A DNA stretch of 64,000 bases from the NCBI GenBank assembly GCA_029378245.1, contig JARKIF010000003.1:2914001-2978000 (forward strand), written 5' to 3'. The translations under genes and the position numbers were made by a program. Shown here one piece after another: positions 1 to 9,842 of this stretch. Positions within the stretch are counted from its first letter, which is position 1; each line of letters opens with the position of its first letter. This DNA is from Roridomyces roridus. Its lineage: Eukaryota > Basidiomycota > Agaricomycetes > Agaricales > Mycenaceae. The notes under the pieces are model-generated. The model saw only the letters and a list, made by a program, of their open reading frames with translations. It did not search any database and was not told the origin of the DNA.

Positions 1-1253
1 CCAGCGCCGTGCTGGGGTCCTCCTTTTCCCTGGCCGATAGTACCCCGTTAAAGGCGGGAATCTCCGTCAAGAAACGCCTCTCCAAACTCAATCCGTTTAA
101 TACCAAGTCCAAACCACCCAAAGAGCAAGGAATCGGGTACATCGCACCCCAGAGATTCACCAGGATCATCCCGAACCCCCATGGCCTCGTCAACACGATA
201 ATCTCTGCGTACAACGGACACCACAACCTCATCATCCGCCCCGACGATGTCTGGATCCACATCTTCACCCAGTTCAACTTTTACCTCAGAGCCAACGCGG
301 AGATTCGACGCGCCAACTTTGACGGGAAGAAGCAGCTGATAATATACACCGAGGATCCACGCGACGAGAGGATGGATTTCGCCGACCTCTCCCGCCAGCT
401 GGTGCATCTATTCGGGAAGAACGTCGTCGACCGGACCCTCCGCGCGTGGGTCCTCCCCAGCTTCTCCACGACGATGCTCAAAGACAAGACCGTCGCCTCT
501 ATCGTCACGATGTCGACGCTCAGAGCGTATAAGTACTCCAAGTACCCCTTCCAGATGATGGCGTACGGTATCCCACACGTCACGATCGAGGGAACCAAGT
601 CCGACTGGGAGGATATTCTGAAACGCCTAGAGAAGTTGAAACAGTATGGAATCGAGACGATTGCGTGGTATCACTTGCTGGTGCCCGTCATCAAACGCTT
701 TGTATGGGCGTTCGACAACCCGAATGGTGCGGAGAATGTAGAGTTTTGGAAGACGGTCGCGCAGTACACCTCTGGGGGCAGCGAGCCTGGCTATTACTCT
801 GGCTGGATTACTGCCTTTTGCGCATTTGACACCATGGGACAGTGGATTGGCCCGCGTTTGAAAAAGCATGTGCGTTTGGCGTGCAGTTGAAATCCTTGGC
901 TGATTCCTTACTAGACACAGACCGTCGACCCACCCGAATCCCTCTCAGCCTCGGCGTTTTGGGACGCATACCGATACGCTGATACCTCTGAACCCTACCA
1001 CGGATTCGGCGGTAATTTCATCTTGGACGGCACGCATTTCCACGAGGTCGAATCGCTGGATATTCCCTCCGGTTATGCGCACGTCCCCATCAAGCTTGTG
1101 GACCGCTCGCAGGTGGAGGATCCCGAGTGGGCGTGTATGATGGTCGCGGGCGTTGTTGGTACTTTTGTTTCGCGTTCAACAGCTGAAGGTGGAACTAAGA
1201 TGGATACAGTTCAGCCGGGGACGGGGTGGTGGATTTTTAGGACGCGGGAGTAG
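1..1253 (+). CDS. DUF4419 domain protein, 5' partial
   Basis: The reading frame is open at the left edge, so the start lies outside the window. Exon 1 runs to 869 and a 45-bp GT-AG intron (870-914) leads in phase into exon 2 (915-1253, stop TAG). The product has the features of the basidiomycete DUF4419 family: an early 'IIRPDDVWIHIFTQF' stretch, a central region ending 'CAFDTMGQWIGPRLKK', and an exon-2 segment 'FHGFGGNF'-like followed by 'DIPSGYAHVPIKLVD' and 'MMVAGVVGTF'. About 400 residues are visible, close to the usual full length, so only a short N-terminus is missing. The family has no established biochemical role and I infer none. A degraded copy of its last exon lies at 8896-9035. 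Confidence 0.85.
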
Positions 1254-1511
1254 AAAAACGCAAGATTACATACATACTTTATAGTCAATGTATAGTAGTA
1301 TTTCGACCATAGGTTCACTGGGTAACATGTTCACGAATCATAAATATCACGGCAATCAGATTAAATTCCTCTATTTGGTAAGTGGGCATCTCGGACTGAT
1401 CGTGCAACATTCCAGCTGGTTGCAAAATTCTGGGCGGAGTCGGTGTCAGCCTTTGGCACTTTGATGACGCGTATATGCACGTGTTCCTAATCCACCTTTA
1501 CTCCCACCACC

Positions 1512-2668
1512 ATGTCGTCCCACTGCGAACGAGTGCCCAACGAGCTTTGGCTCGACATATTTCAGCTTCTTCCTCGGAGCTCGATAAAACACATCTATGC
1601 CACCGATAGAAAGTTTGCCAACGCATCCCGGGCGCTCCTTTTCCGCCATCTGGTGTTTCATCCCTACCTCATCCGTCATGCCAGTTGGGATCCCGGACTC
1701 GCTCTCCCTGCTTCGCCTCTGCTTCAAATTGAGCTGGAGCGCTTGGAATTTTGGTCCTCCGACGAGATTGCCCTGCTTGTCAGGGAATGCACTGTGGCTC
1801 CCCGGTCCCGGGAAGAGACAGAGGCTGAGCCGGTGCCGCTAGAGGATGCAGACTCGCCTCATATCCTCATGACTTTGTTCCTCGATCGCTTGGGAAAGTT
1901 CACCGGCCTCAAGAAATTATTTGCGAGCAAAGTCAAGTTTACTCAAGTGGGACTTGCGACCCTGTGTCAACTACCGCTGCTGACAGAGGTCGGAATCCAC
2001 CGGTGCGATATTGTCTCTTGCAGACAGATAGATTATCAAAATAACCTTGCATCTAGATGTGACACCGTTCCGGGGGATATCATCGACACCACAACTCTGA
2101 GACTGTGCACGACCAAGTTTCATTATCACGACTTCGGGGACCCGAATGAAGACCGAAATTTGTGGTTCTCTATCCTTGATCGTGACCACCTGCGCGAGGT
2201 AGCCTCGACGGGGAGCCTTAACACCGCAAGTGACGCGTTGGCGCTCCGCCCAGGTTTCCCCCACGTCGTTGGACTGCAAATCAGCCTAGACCTTTCCACC
2301 ATGAATCAGAACCTCGTCACCTTGTCCAAATTCCCAGCTGTCCGCCAACTTCAGCTCCATGGATGGGGGCCATTTGGCTGGGAAACTGGGCCAATATCCA
2401 TCTCAGCCTCCGACGTATTGCCTCTATTGAGGGAATACGACGGGCCCTGCAGGTCATTGCATCTATTCCTCTCAAGGTCAACACTTGCGAGCCTCGTCAT
2501 TGACCTTTGCACCGCCACGGAATTGTCCTCCCAGCTCCGTGGGGAACACCGTGCCCATATCACGTCGCTATACGTGATTGTCCAGGGGCTGGACCAACAA
2601 ACGTTCAACACTATCTGCACCTGCTTACCTGCGTTACTTGACCTCCGTGTTCGGATATTGGAAATCAT
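1512..2668 (+). pseudogene. F-box/LRR-like protein gene, 3' end cut off by a transposable element
   Basis: The ATG sits in the start context shared by every F-box copy here (CCACCATGTC). Residues 7-46 form an F-box (VPNELWLDIFQLLP... ALLFRHL), which normally binds Skp1 in an SCF ubiquitin ligase. A degenerate LRR-like middle follows (DRLGKFTGLKKL, LATLCQLPLL, SKFPAVRQLQLHGWG, LPLLREY). Homology to the paralogue at 24.4-25.6 kb stops near residue 385, just after 'CLPALLDLRV'. From 2669 the frame reads into the inverted-repeat element and stops at 2996, so the last ~110 residues are foreign and basic. The usual intron and the terminal WLDG module are absent and I could not find them beyond 6275. 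Relative to its paralogue it also has about 16 extra residues near 2015-2080. Likely non-functional as an intact adaptor. Confidence 0.85.
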
Positions 2669-3735
2669 GGCTCATGGTCTATGTCTGTTGTGGGCAGGAG
2701 AAATATCAAAATTTATCAAGAGGAAAAAGAGAGAGAAGGGGAGAAAAAGAGGGGAGACTGTGTATACCATTCATCAATTTCAGAGCATGTTTCTGGCTTC
2801 AATTTTGCTTCCCAGCGCCTCCAAAAAATCGAAATCTGAAAGATATCAAAGAAATCTGCTTTGGCAGTTGATGCGGAAATACTTACCAAGATTAACTCGA
2901 TGGGGTCGACTGCCATTCCGAGTTAAGCCCCAGCGAATGAGAACCAAGATTCGTAATTCCGACTCGCCACGAACCGTTCCGTTGTGTTGCGCGTGACGAG
3001 ATGTGACGTGCTCCCTCTCAATCCCACCCACCTCAATGCGCTCACCGCCGGTATCACGCTGCTTCACACGCTGCGGGTCTCGCTGGGTTGCCCAAGATGG
3101 AATCTTGATGCTCTGGTGAAGCATCTGTACCGGTGCGCGCCTTCGGACACTGATTTTTTGTGCTTGCTAATCCCCGTCTTTCCAAAGGTATCTGGCCTCA
3201 AAGCTGGCTCAAATTCGATGTCATTTGCACCCCTTCTTCGTCGAACTCACGTCCCTTTAAGGCTGACCGCTCCGTGGCTGTCCTGACTCCCGACATTGCC
3301 TCTCTGGTGACGAGCGCGACACCCACAACCTCAGAAACCTCGTGCATCCACTCCGTACAGCACTCGACCTCGGGCATGCGTGCCAACACTCCTCCACCCA
3401 GCTGCAGCCTCGACTGACGTGGCCACGCTCTTGTCCGATACGTGCCAAGTCCCCATGACTCTGGCAGTCCCGATTTCGTGCTCTCCTTGCTGTCCCCCCG
3501 GGAGCCTCGCTCAAGCCGCCGCTGTGTAGACGGGCACCAGGTTCGAACCATCTCGAGCCGGTTCGAACCCGTACAAATTGCTAACTACCTAGATAATTAC
3601 ATTGCTATGCAATACCCTGCTCGAGCCGACTCGAGCCAGTCCATCCCACAGCATCCAACTCAAGTACAGCTCAGAGTCCAACTGACTGGAGCGGCTCGAT
3701 CTCGGAGCCAGTCAGCATGGCTCGAGTGCGATTCG
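2669..3735 (+). repeat. Left arm of the long inverted repeat
   Basis: Pairs with 5497-6275. The outer 533 bp are almost identical to the other arm. The arm has about 290 extra bp (3202-3494) missing on the right, so one arm was deleted or the other gained sequence. Both arms carry the same open frame (for example from 2984) that reads as a leucine-rich fragment and could be captured host coding sequence. It has no proper start and no known domain. Confidence 0.85.
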
Positions 3736-3980
3736 AGCCAGCCAAAAGTAAGCAACGACCGACTCGAGAGCCGATTCGACGTACACCTCAGAGTCCAACT
3801 GGCTCGATCGGCTCGATCCACAAGCCAGTCAGGATGGCTCGAGCGCGATTGAAGCCAGAAAACATGACCGACTAGAGCCGAATCGGGAGTGGCTCCACGC
3901 TGAAAGCTTGTCAAGATGCCAAGGTCTCAAGACTCACTGCAAGTAACCCACTCGAGCGGCTCGATCCGTTGGCATTGGTT
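3540..3980. repeat. Subterminal CTCGAGCC-type motif cluster, left
   Basis: More than ten degenerate copies of CTCGAGCC, GGCTCGA or TTCGAACC in both orientations lie just inside the long inverted repeat. The right counterpart is at about 5265-5700. Such clusters in DNA transposons are usually transposase-binding sites; that role here is inference. Confidence 0.6.
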
Positions 3981-5264
3981 CGATCAGTCTGGACAACAAA
4001 TCATGGATAGCAGTGGGAACCCGAACGAAACGACGTACTTCTGGACAGCAGTGACACAGACAAGATCAAGATACACGCCTTGAGCGACGTGAAAAGCTCG
4101 CATATATAGGATTGTGATGTCGGCCACGAGCTTGTCTGAGTGTCTGGAAAATACTCCGTCAGGTCCCACGCAGGCCACTGACTTCGCCGACAACCCAGTA
4201 CTTTTCGTGCCACCTGACCTCCGGCTGTGCCACTCCACTCAGGACCAACGGCGACGACGACGCCGACATCGAGGGCCCAATGGCGGCTCGCACGGCAGAG
4301 CGACGCCCAGTCAACCCCGTTTCAGGTCAAAAAAAAGTCCGCGTCATCCAGGTAGCCATGACCAGCGTACGCGTCCGACTATAACTCGTGCAGTGGCATC
4401 TCGGAGAATCCCGGGCCGATCCGTTGGAACTTGGCAGGCAGTTCGAACGTGACATATGTGTTCAATGATTCTGTCGGGCGAGGTGTCGTCGAAAGTTGGG
4501 CCCCGGGATGTTGGATGTTGAAGAGTTCGGGGTGAGATGGTGGCAGCTGCCATGAAGAAGAAGTTGTGTTTGTTTGTTTTGAAAGCGCATCGATGATCGC
4601 ATCGCATCGCCAAGCTGAATCAAAGAAATAAACAAACACAGCCAAAACACAGCTTGTCCGCTCTCACCACCTCCGTCTACCATCGTCCAACGACTCGACC
4701 ACACCATCTACACGCCGTCAAGTTGTGAATGACTTCTACCTCGCCTTTGCGTCCTTCCCCCCGTTGACAGTGACGGTTGACTCGACGTCGCTCTTGCGTC
4801 GCTCGGGTGGTGGCTCAGCGGTGGCACGACTTGACTTTCGTCTCTGAACCCATGGGCCCGGAGTCCAATTACTACATCTGGGGGCAACCACAGCAGCGCT
4901 GCTTCGCATACCCCCCTCATGCATCACTGCCTTCAATGTGGCATCCAATCCGGTGAGTCGATCATGCCACCCGCTCTTTTGGAATAATGATGACTTTTCC
5001 TAGACGCATCTGCTAGTGTCGCCTCCCCTCCTTTGCCATCTCGAGGAACGTCCGAATCGTCTTGCGTCGAACCGGGATACTGACTGAACTGGTACAGTCG
5101 GGCTCATTCGATGGTCAGGATTCAGTCTCGGCTTCTATACTTGGGGATGGCATTATACTTGATTCAAAAAAAGTGTGTTCCTTCATACTCTTTTCTTAGG
5201 TTTCAATTTGCCCTCAGGATCTACCAGTTTCCATGAGCGGTGTCTGTGCTCCAGCCTCTCTTTA

Positions 5265-5700
5265 CGCGGCTCGAGTCAGTCTTGTCGCTCAGGCTCAGTT
5301 TCGGATGGCGCTCCGACTGACCTGATGTGATGGCTCTGGTGCTACTCTCGAGTCGGCTCGATTCCGTCCTCAGTTCTGGCTGGCTCGAGTGACGCTCCAA
5401 CTGATGGCTCTCGAGCCACTGTAGCCACTGTACTGTCGTCCAGTCGGCTCGAGTTGGTGGTAGTGCTCCGTCTTACCTGGCTCGAATGGCGTTCGACGGC
5501 TTGAACCATCCTGACTGGCTTGGAGATCGAGCCGCTCCAGTCAATCGGACTCTGAGATGTACACGAGTCGGATGCTGTGGGATGGACTGGCTCGAGTCGG
5601 CTCGAGCGGGGTATTGTATAGTAGCAATGTAATTATCTAGGTAGTTAGCAATTTGTACGGGTTCGAACCGGCTCGAGATGGTTCGAACCTGGTGCCCGTC
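5265..5700. repeat. Subterminal CTCGAGCC-type motif cluster, right
   Basis: Mirror of the left cluster, with repeated GGCTCGAG, CTCGAGTC and GGTTCGAACC motifs. The interval 4000-5265 between the clusters holds only short overlapping frames, and I see no gene there. Confidence 0.6.
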
Positions 5701-6275
5701 TACACAGTGGCGGCTTGAGCGAGGCTCCTGGGGATTCATCTCCTTGAGGCCAGATACCTTTGGAAAGACGGGGATTAGCAAGCACAAAAAATCAGTGTCC
5801 GAAGGCGCGCACCGGTACAGATGCTTCACCAGAGCATCAAGATTCCATCTTGGGCAACCCAGCGAGACCCGCAGCGTGTGAAGCAGCGTGATACCGGCGG
5901 TGAGCGCATTGAGGTGGGTGGGATTGAGAGGGAGCACGTCACATCTCGTCACGCGCAACACAACGGAACGGTTCGTGGCGAGTCGGAATTACGAATCTTG
6001 GTTCTCATTCGCTGGGGCTTAACTCGGAATGGCAGTCGACCCCATCGAGTTAATCTTGGTAAGTATTTCCGCATCAACTGCCAAAGCAGATTTCTTTGAT
6101 ATCTTTCAGATTTCGATTTTTTGGAGGCGCTGGGAAGCAAAATTGAAGCCAGAAACATGCTCTGAATTGATGAATGGTATACACAGTCTCCCCTCTTTTT
6201 CTCCCCTTCTCTCTCTTTTTCCTCTTGATAAATTTTGATATTTCTCCTGCCCACAACAGACATAGACCATGAGCC
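5497..6275 (-). repeat. Right arm of the long inverted repeat
   Basis: Reverse complement of the left arm, lacking the ~290-bp internal block. It ends at GGCTCATGG read on the minus strand. The sequence beyond 6275 does not continue the F-box gene found left of 2669. Confidence 0.85.
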
Positions 6276-6406
6276 CAGTTTATACATCCCATCCCACGTT
6301 CATGTCACAGTCTCCGATCTCACCGGCGCTTATTACATAAGTGCACCGCTTCTTCTAGATCTTACCCCCACCACGCATAGACGAAGCTACCTCTGCCACC
6401 GCTACC

Positions 6407-8895
6407 ATGCCCTCCAGCAACGGGGAAGTGACATCCTCCGAGAGGTAAGGGCCTATACAGTCATCCACGACCACCGCATGCCAAGTGTTCAACACAGCGC
6501 CGAGTCCGCAAGTGCTGTCTTCGCCCATGCAGGAGACTTCGTCATCACCGGAGGAAACTTCACCAATATCAACCATCCACCTCCGAAGGATCCCTACCGT
6601 GCGTACCAGCTCTAGCTGTCTCTATGTGTATTCAAAGTTGACCCACGGCACCCGGAAGACTTTCGTACCATTCCATTAGGGGATCTCATTTTGAATCACG
6701 AAATATGTTGTCCAACCGATCCCTCGAGAGTTATTCGTTTGCGGAAACCCTGGAATTATGTGCGCAAGGTTTACTCCGCAGAGATTTTCGGTTTGCAGTC
6801 GCCCTTCACGGTGGCTCTACTTGTGGGACCTGGAGCAGAGGAGGTACGCATGGAGCCCACTCGTGTTTTGCACCCTGGTTCACGTACCCCTCTCCCAGCA
6901 ATGGAAAAATGAAGTGGCGCTTTATAGCAATCTTCGGTGTGCTTCGCGAAACAAAGACTGCGAGGAAGCTCAACAGCATGATGCAACAGACACCCGAATC
7001 TATTGCAACTGTACGGTATCACAACCAGTGGCCGGATTCACGCCCTCATTTTTCATGACGGTGGGCTGGTTTTCTCGTTCCCAAACAGTGATCCATATGT
7101 GTGTGTTTAGATGTTGTTCCCTGGAGAGACTTCCATCAGCAATACAACACCTCCCATTTCTATCAAGTCTTTTTCTTCATAAACATGGTGAGTGTGTCCG
7201 CGAGTTCTCCTTGGGTTCAGCAATTCTGAGACGCTAGTAGAATACCCAGATCCAGGTAAAGAAATTACCATCATCGGCGAAGCGCTGAATATTTCTTCTT
7301 CGGAGGTGGCTAGTCAACATGTGCAGCATATCTTGGGCCGAAAACTGGTATTTGATTCGTTACCTTGCCGAATGCCCAATATTAGTTGACTCACCTATTT
7401 GCATGCAGTGCCGCACAGACTGCAGCGTGTGGATTCGGCCCTCCAAGGGCGTTCTCCACATCGGACTTACTCCCCCCGAATCCAAAGCAACCAGTCTCGA
7501 CACTTCAGATCACCAGCACACTCCCCTCCTGGCACCGTTCTCCTCCTTCCTGAATCCACCTCATGCGTCCGAGTTGATGCGCTCAATCTCGCTCGAATCC
7601 TATCACGACCTTTGTCATTGGGATCTCTCATATTACCGTTGGTTCACAGCTCCGACTGGCATGCAGATCCAGTTGGGTTACATCGTCTATGTTCCCAACT
7701 TGGCTGAGGGAGCCAGTAAATTGGACGGGGCATTTCCGATTGCGGGTATCCCAGACGTTAGCGCGGCGACCGGTCTTTGGGGAAGGGAGGACGCCCATGT
7801 GGACGAGTATTGGCATCCGTCAGTAATAGTCGCTGTTTGGACCCTTTGGCGCTGACTTCGTTTTCAAGGATAATGTTCGACAAGGGTACATCAATGTTAC
7901 CTGAGACCGGTTGGATTCGGTATCGGCACCATTTTGTTTTTTGGTGCTGGTGCGCTAACAAAATTATTCTCAGGGTGCATTCTGCATGTGTGGTGGATAG
8001 ATATTCCTTGTACAGTGGTGTGGACCCATCTCTGCTCAAGGCTTGGATGGCGCAAGCGTCACACATATTCGCCTCTCTGGAGATCCGGATGAACAGAGAA
8101 GAATATGGTCAGATTGAAATTTGAATGTTATTATCAACCCGCGGCTGATGATTAGGCAGTATTTCTAAGGGCTGCGCAGTGGCTTATGCACTTCTCAGGC
8201 TCAGTGGACGATTTACCTCCGGGATATCTCTTTCTCTGTCCCCCGAATCAGTTCACAAGTGATCGACCGTACCAAGTGCCCGACTTCCCCGCATACTGGT
8301 CCCTCGATCCATCAGGTAGTGAACGTCTCACACCAGAAGAAGCCGGGCGGATGGGATTCCCAGAACTTCAACTCGTTGTCAAAATCTGTGGAATTTTCGG
8401 CATGGACGACTTCTATACTGGAATGCGAGAGTTTCATGCGGCCAAAGGGTATGACCCTGGTGCGCTGGACGTGGCAAATGATTTGGGATACCCACTGTAC
8501 CAACTGGCTTGCGAGAAGGATCAGTTTCACACTTATTGTAAGTCTATCTATTCGCCGATTTGGGTGTATCTGACCTGGGATATCGATATCAGTGCGGCAC
8601 TTGGGAAAGGAGAACAAATGTCACAGCTCAATCGAGGTGGTGGATAGTACGACGGATGAAACAGGCTTCGTCGTGGAAGAAGAGAACGATTTGTTCGAGG
8701 ACGGTGCGTTGACTTTGTTGAGCCCATCTGTGATTTGAGCCAAATGCAGCCCATCCAGCTGCACCAGGCGTGTATCACTTCAACCAGTTAGGCGAGACTG
8801 AAGTAACTCAACCGCCCCCCCGCGAGATGCTCATCATCTATATTCAACTGGCACTCATCGGCACCTGCTTTGCACTCACTTTGTTTGGTCTGTAG
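6407..8895 (+). pseudogene. Agaricomycete-specific protein with C-terminal transmembrane anchor, frame-broken
   Basis: Exons can be followed from ATG 6407 (MPSSNGEVTSSE) through a run reading VDPRHPEDF, LRKPWNYVRKVYSAEIFG, FTVALLVGPGAEE, then HDLCHWDLSYYR, then PPGYLFLCPPNQF, FPAYWSLDPSGSERLTPEEA, DLGYPLYQL. It ends with a hydrophobic tail (MLIIYIQLALIGTCFALTLFGL) before stop 8893-8895. I recognise this layout as a protein family expanded in mushrooms with no known function; the single C-terminal membrane segment suggests a tail anchor. At least one frame break exists near 6620-6635 (RTSSS to VFKVDPRHP) and the 6950-7200 section cannot be joined cleanly. It may be a pseudogene, or the sequence may contain small errors. 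At least seven introns are needed. Confidence 0.55.
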
Positions 8896-9035
8896 TTCCC
8901 GTATATCACACGGTCGGACCCCGTATTAGGTCGTCCCGGAACTCCCTCGCTGGTGGGAAGTATGGATGGCCCCGTGTGATGGTTGCGGGCGTGGTTGAAA
9001 CCTTTTTTTCCTGTTCAGCCGACGGTGGAAAGTGA
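8896..9035 (+). pseudogene. Relic of the DUF4419 last exon
   Basis: The plus strand reads PRVMVAGVVETFFSCSADGGK and stops. This matches the end of the DUF4419 gene at 1130-1200 (ACMMVAGVVGTFVSRSTAEGG). Nothing of the rest of the gene is left. It lies between the membrane-anchored family gene and the 3' end of the split F-box gene. Confidence 0.6.
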
Positions 9036-9130
9036 AAAAAAAGTTGCTCGACGATGCCGGAAGACAAGAAATCAAAGCCAAATAAATATTCATCGGAACG
9101 CAGGAGTCTAAACATCTGTCGAATTTTCTT

Positions 9131-9319
9131 TCACTGCCCATCCCAAAAATCATCGAACCTTTCCTGTATAGCACCAATACCAGCTGACTCACATGTAAGC
9201 TAACATCCTCGACCTTATTTTGAGAACACTCACAGAAATCAATCCTAGCGTCTCGTTCCACCTCCTCTCTCCCTAGTAACTGCCGCCACCGAAGCAGAAA
9301 ACCAGGCCCATCCAGCCAC
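9131..9319 (-). pseudogene. 3' piece of the split F-box gene (WLDG module and last exon)
   Basis: Read on the minus strand from the Plavaka boundary, this begins with the bases completing the Leu codon, then WLDGPGFLLRWRQLLGREEVERDA. This matches the conserved end of the family (LWLDGDDFLFGWRR...VDREEE). After an intron comes a last exon reading ERFDDFWDGQ and a stop at 9131, like the ...FAEFWE and ...FDPFW ends of paralogues. It continues the F-box gene starting at 25576; the middle piece is at 15822-15977. Confidence 0.8.
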
Positions 9320-9321
9320 AG

Positions 9322-9332
9322 CATCAGGAAAA
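9322..9332 (+). repeat. Plavaka left terminal inverted repeat
   Basis: CATCAGGAAAA, preceded by the target duplication AG. Its inverted partner is 15809-15819. Confidence 0.8.
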
Positions 9333-9842
9333 TGTCTGAGGGAATTTGTTGGTGTACCAGATATATTGGTCGCTATAGTATGACATAGACGAACGCTCAG
9401 AGCAACATAGTCCATGTAGGCTCTGGAGTCTCTGTAGTCCACTCTCACAGCTTTGTAGGACAACATAGATCTCACCAAAGGCAATGGGGCACCATGTTGT
9501 TCCAACTGGAAAAAATGTAGGCCAGCATGAACAAATCGTAGTGATCAAATTAAACACATCTTACCGCTAACATGCTCACTTTGGTTCCCATGTGTTTCCT
9601 TACATGTAGTGTCTCGGTTCAAGTCCTGCCCCTCCATTTTTCCCCCTTTTCTCTACTTATTCTAGGTTTACCCTTGAGAAATCCGATTCTATAAGAACTC
9701 TCCAAAATCACTTTCAACATGATCCCGCATCGCGAATCCACAGGAGATTGTGTATTGAGGCAGTATAAACGGCGGGGGAACACCTTCCCATCATTTTGTT
9801 GTACCCCCACCACTTCGGCATTTCGGCAGGGATATTTTTCAT
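9333..9842. other. Plavaka left subterminal region, no gene
   Basis: About 510 bp between the left terminus and the transposase stop. It holds repeated TGTAG, ATGTAG and ACATAG motifs in both orientations (near 9393, 9415, 9434, 9457, 9520 and 9604) and no convincing ORF. Probably subterminal binding sites plus the transposase 3' UTR. Confidence 0.5.

Larger units (their letters stand above)
2669..6275. mobile_element. Non-autonomous DNA element with very long terminal inverted repeats
   Basis: About 533 bp at the left end (2669-3201) is the near-perfect reverse complement of 5744-6275. After a stretch present only on the left (about 3202-3494), a second pair matches (about 3495-3735 against 5497-5738). 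The outermost shared bases are GGCTCATGGTCT. Inner flanks are full of CTCGAGCC/GGCTCGAG-type motifs, as expected of subterminal transposase-binding repeats. The core (about 4000-5265) shows no transposase or other convincing gene, so the element should depend on a partner in trans. I could not find a clear target-site duplication, so the ends may be off by a few bases or a flank may be rearranged. Superfamily unassigned. Confidence 0.75.

Noticed and set aside
2669..2996. C-terminal extension of the first F-box ORF as a real domain
   Set aside because: It lies wholly in the inverted repeat and no paralogue has it.
5473..6287. Minus-strand frames that look like second copies of proteins at 2.7-3.9 kb
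   Set aside because: They are the other arm of the inverted repeat, not separate genes.
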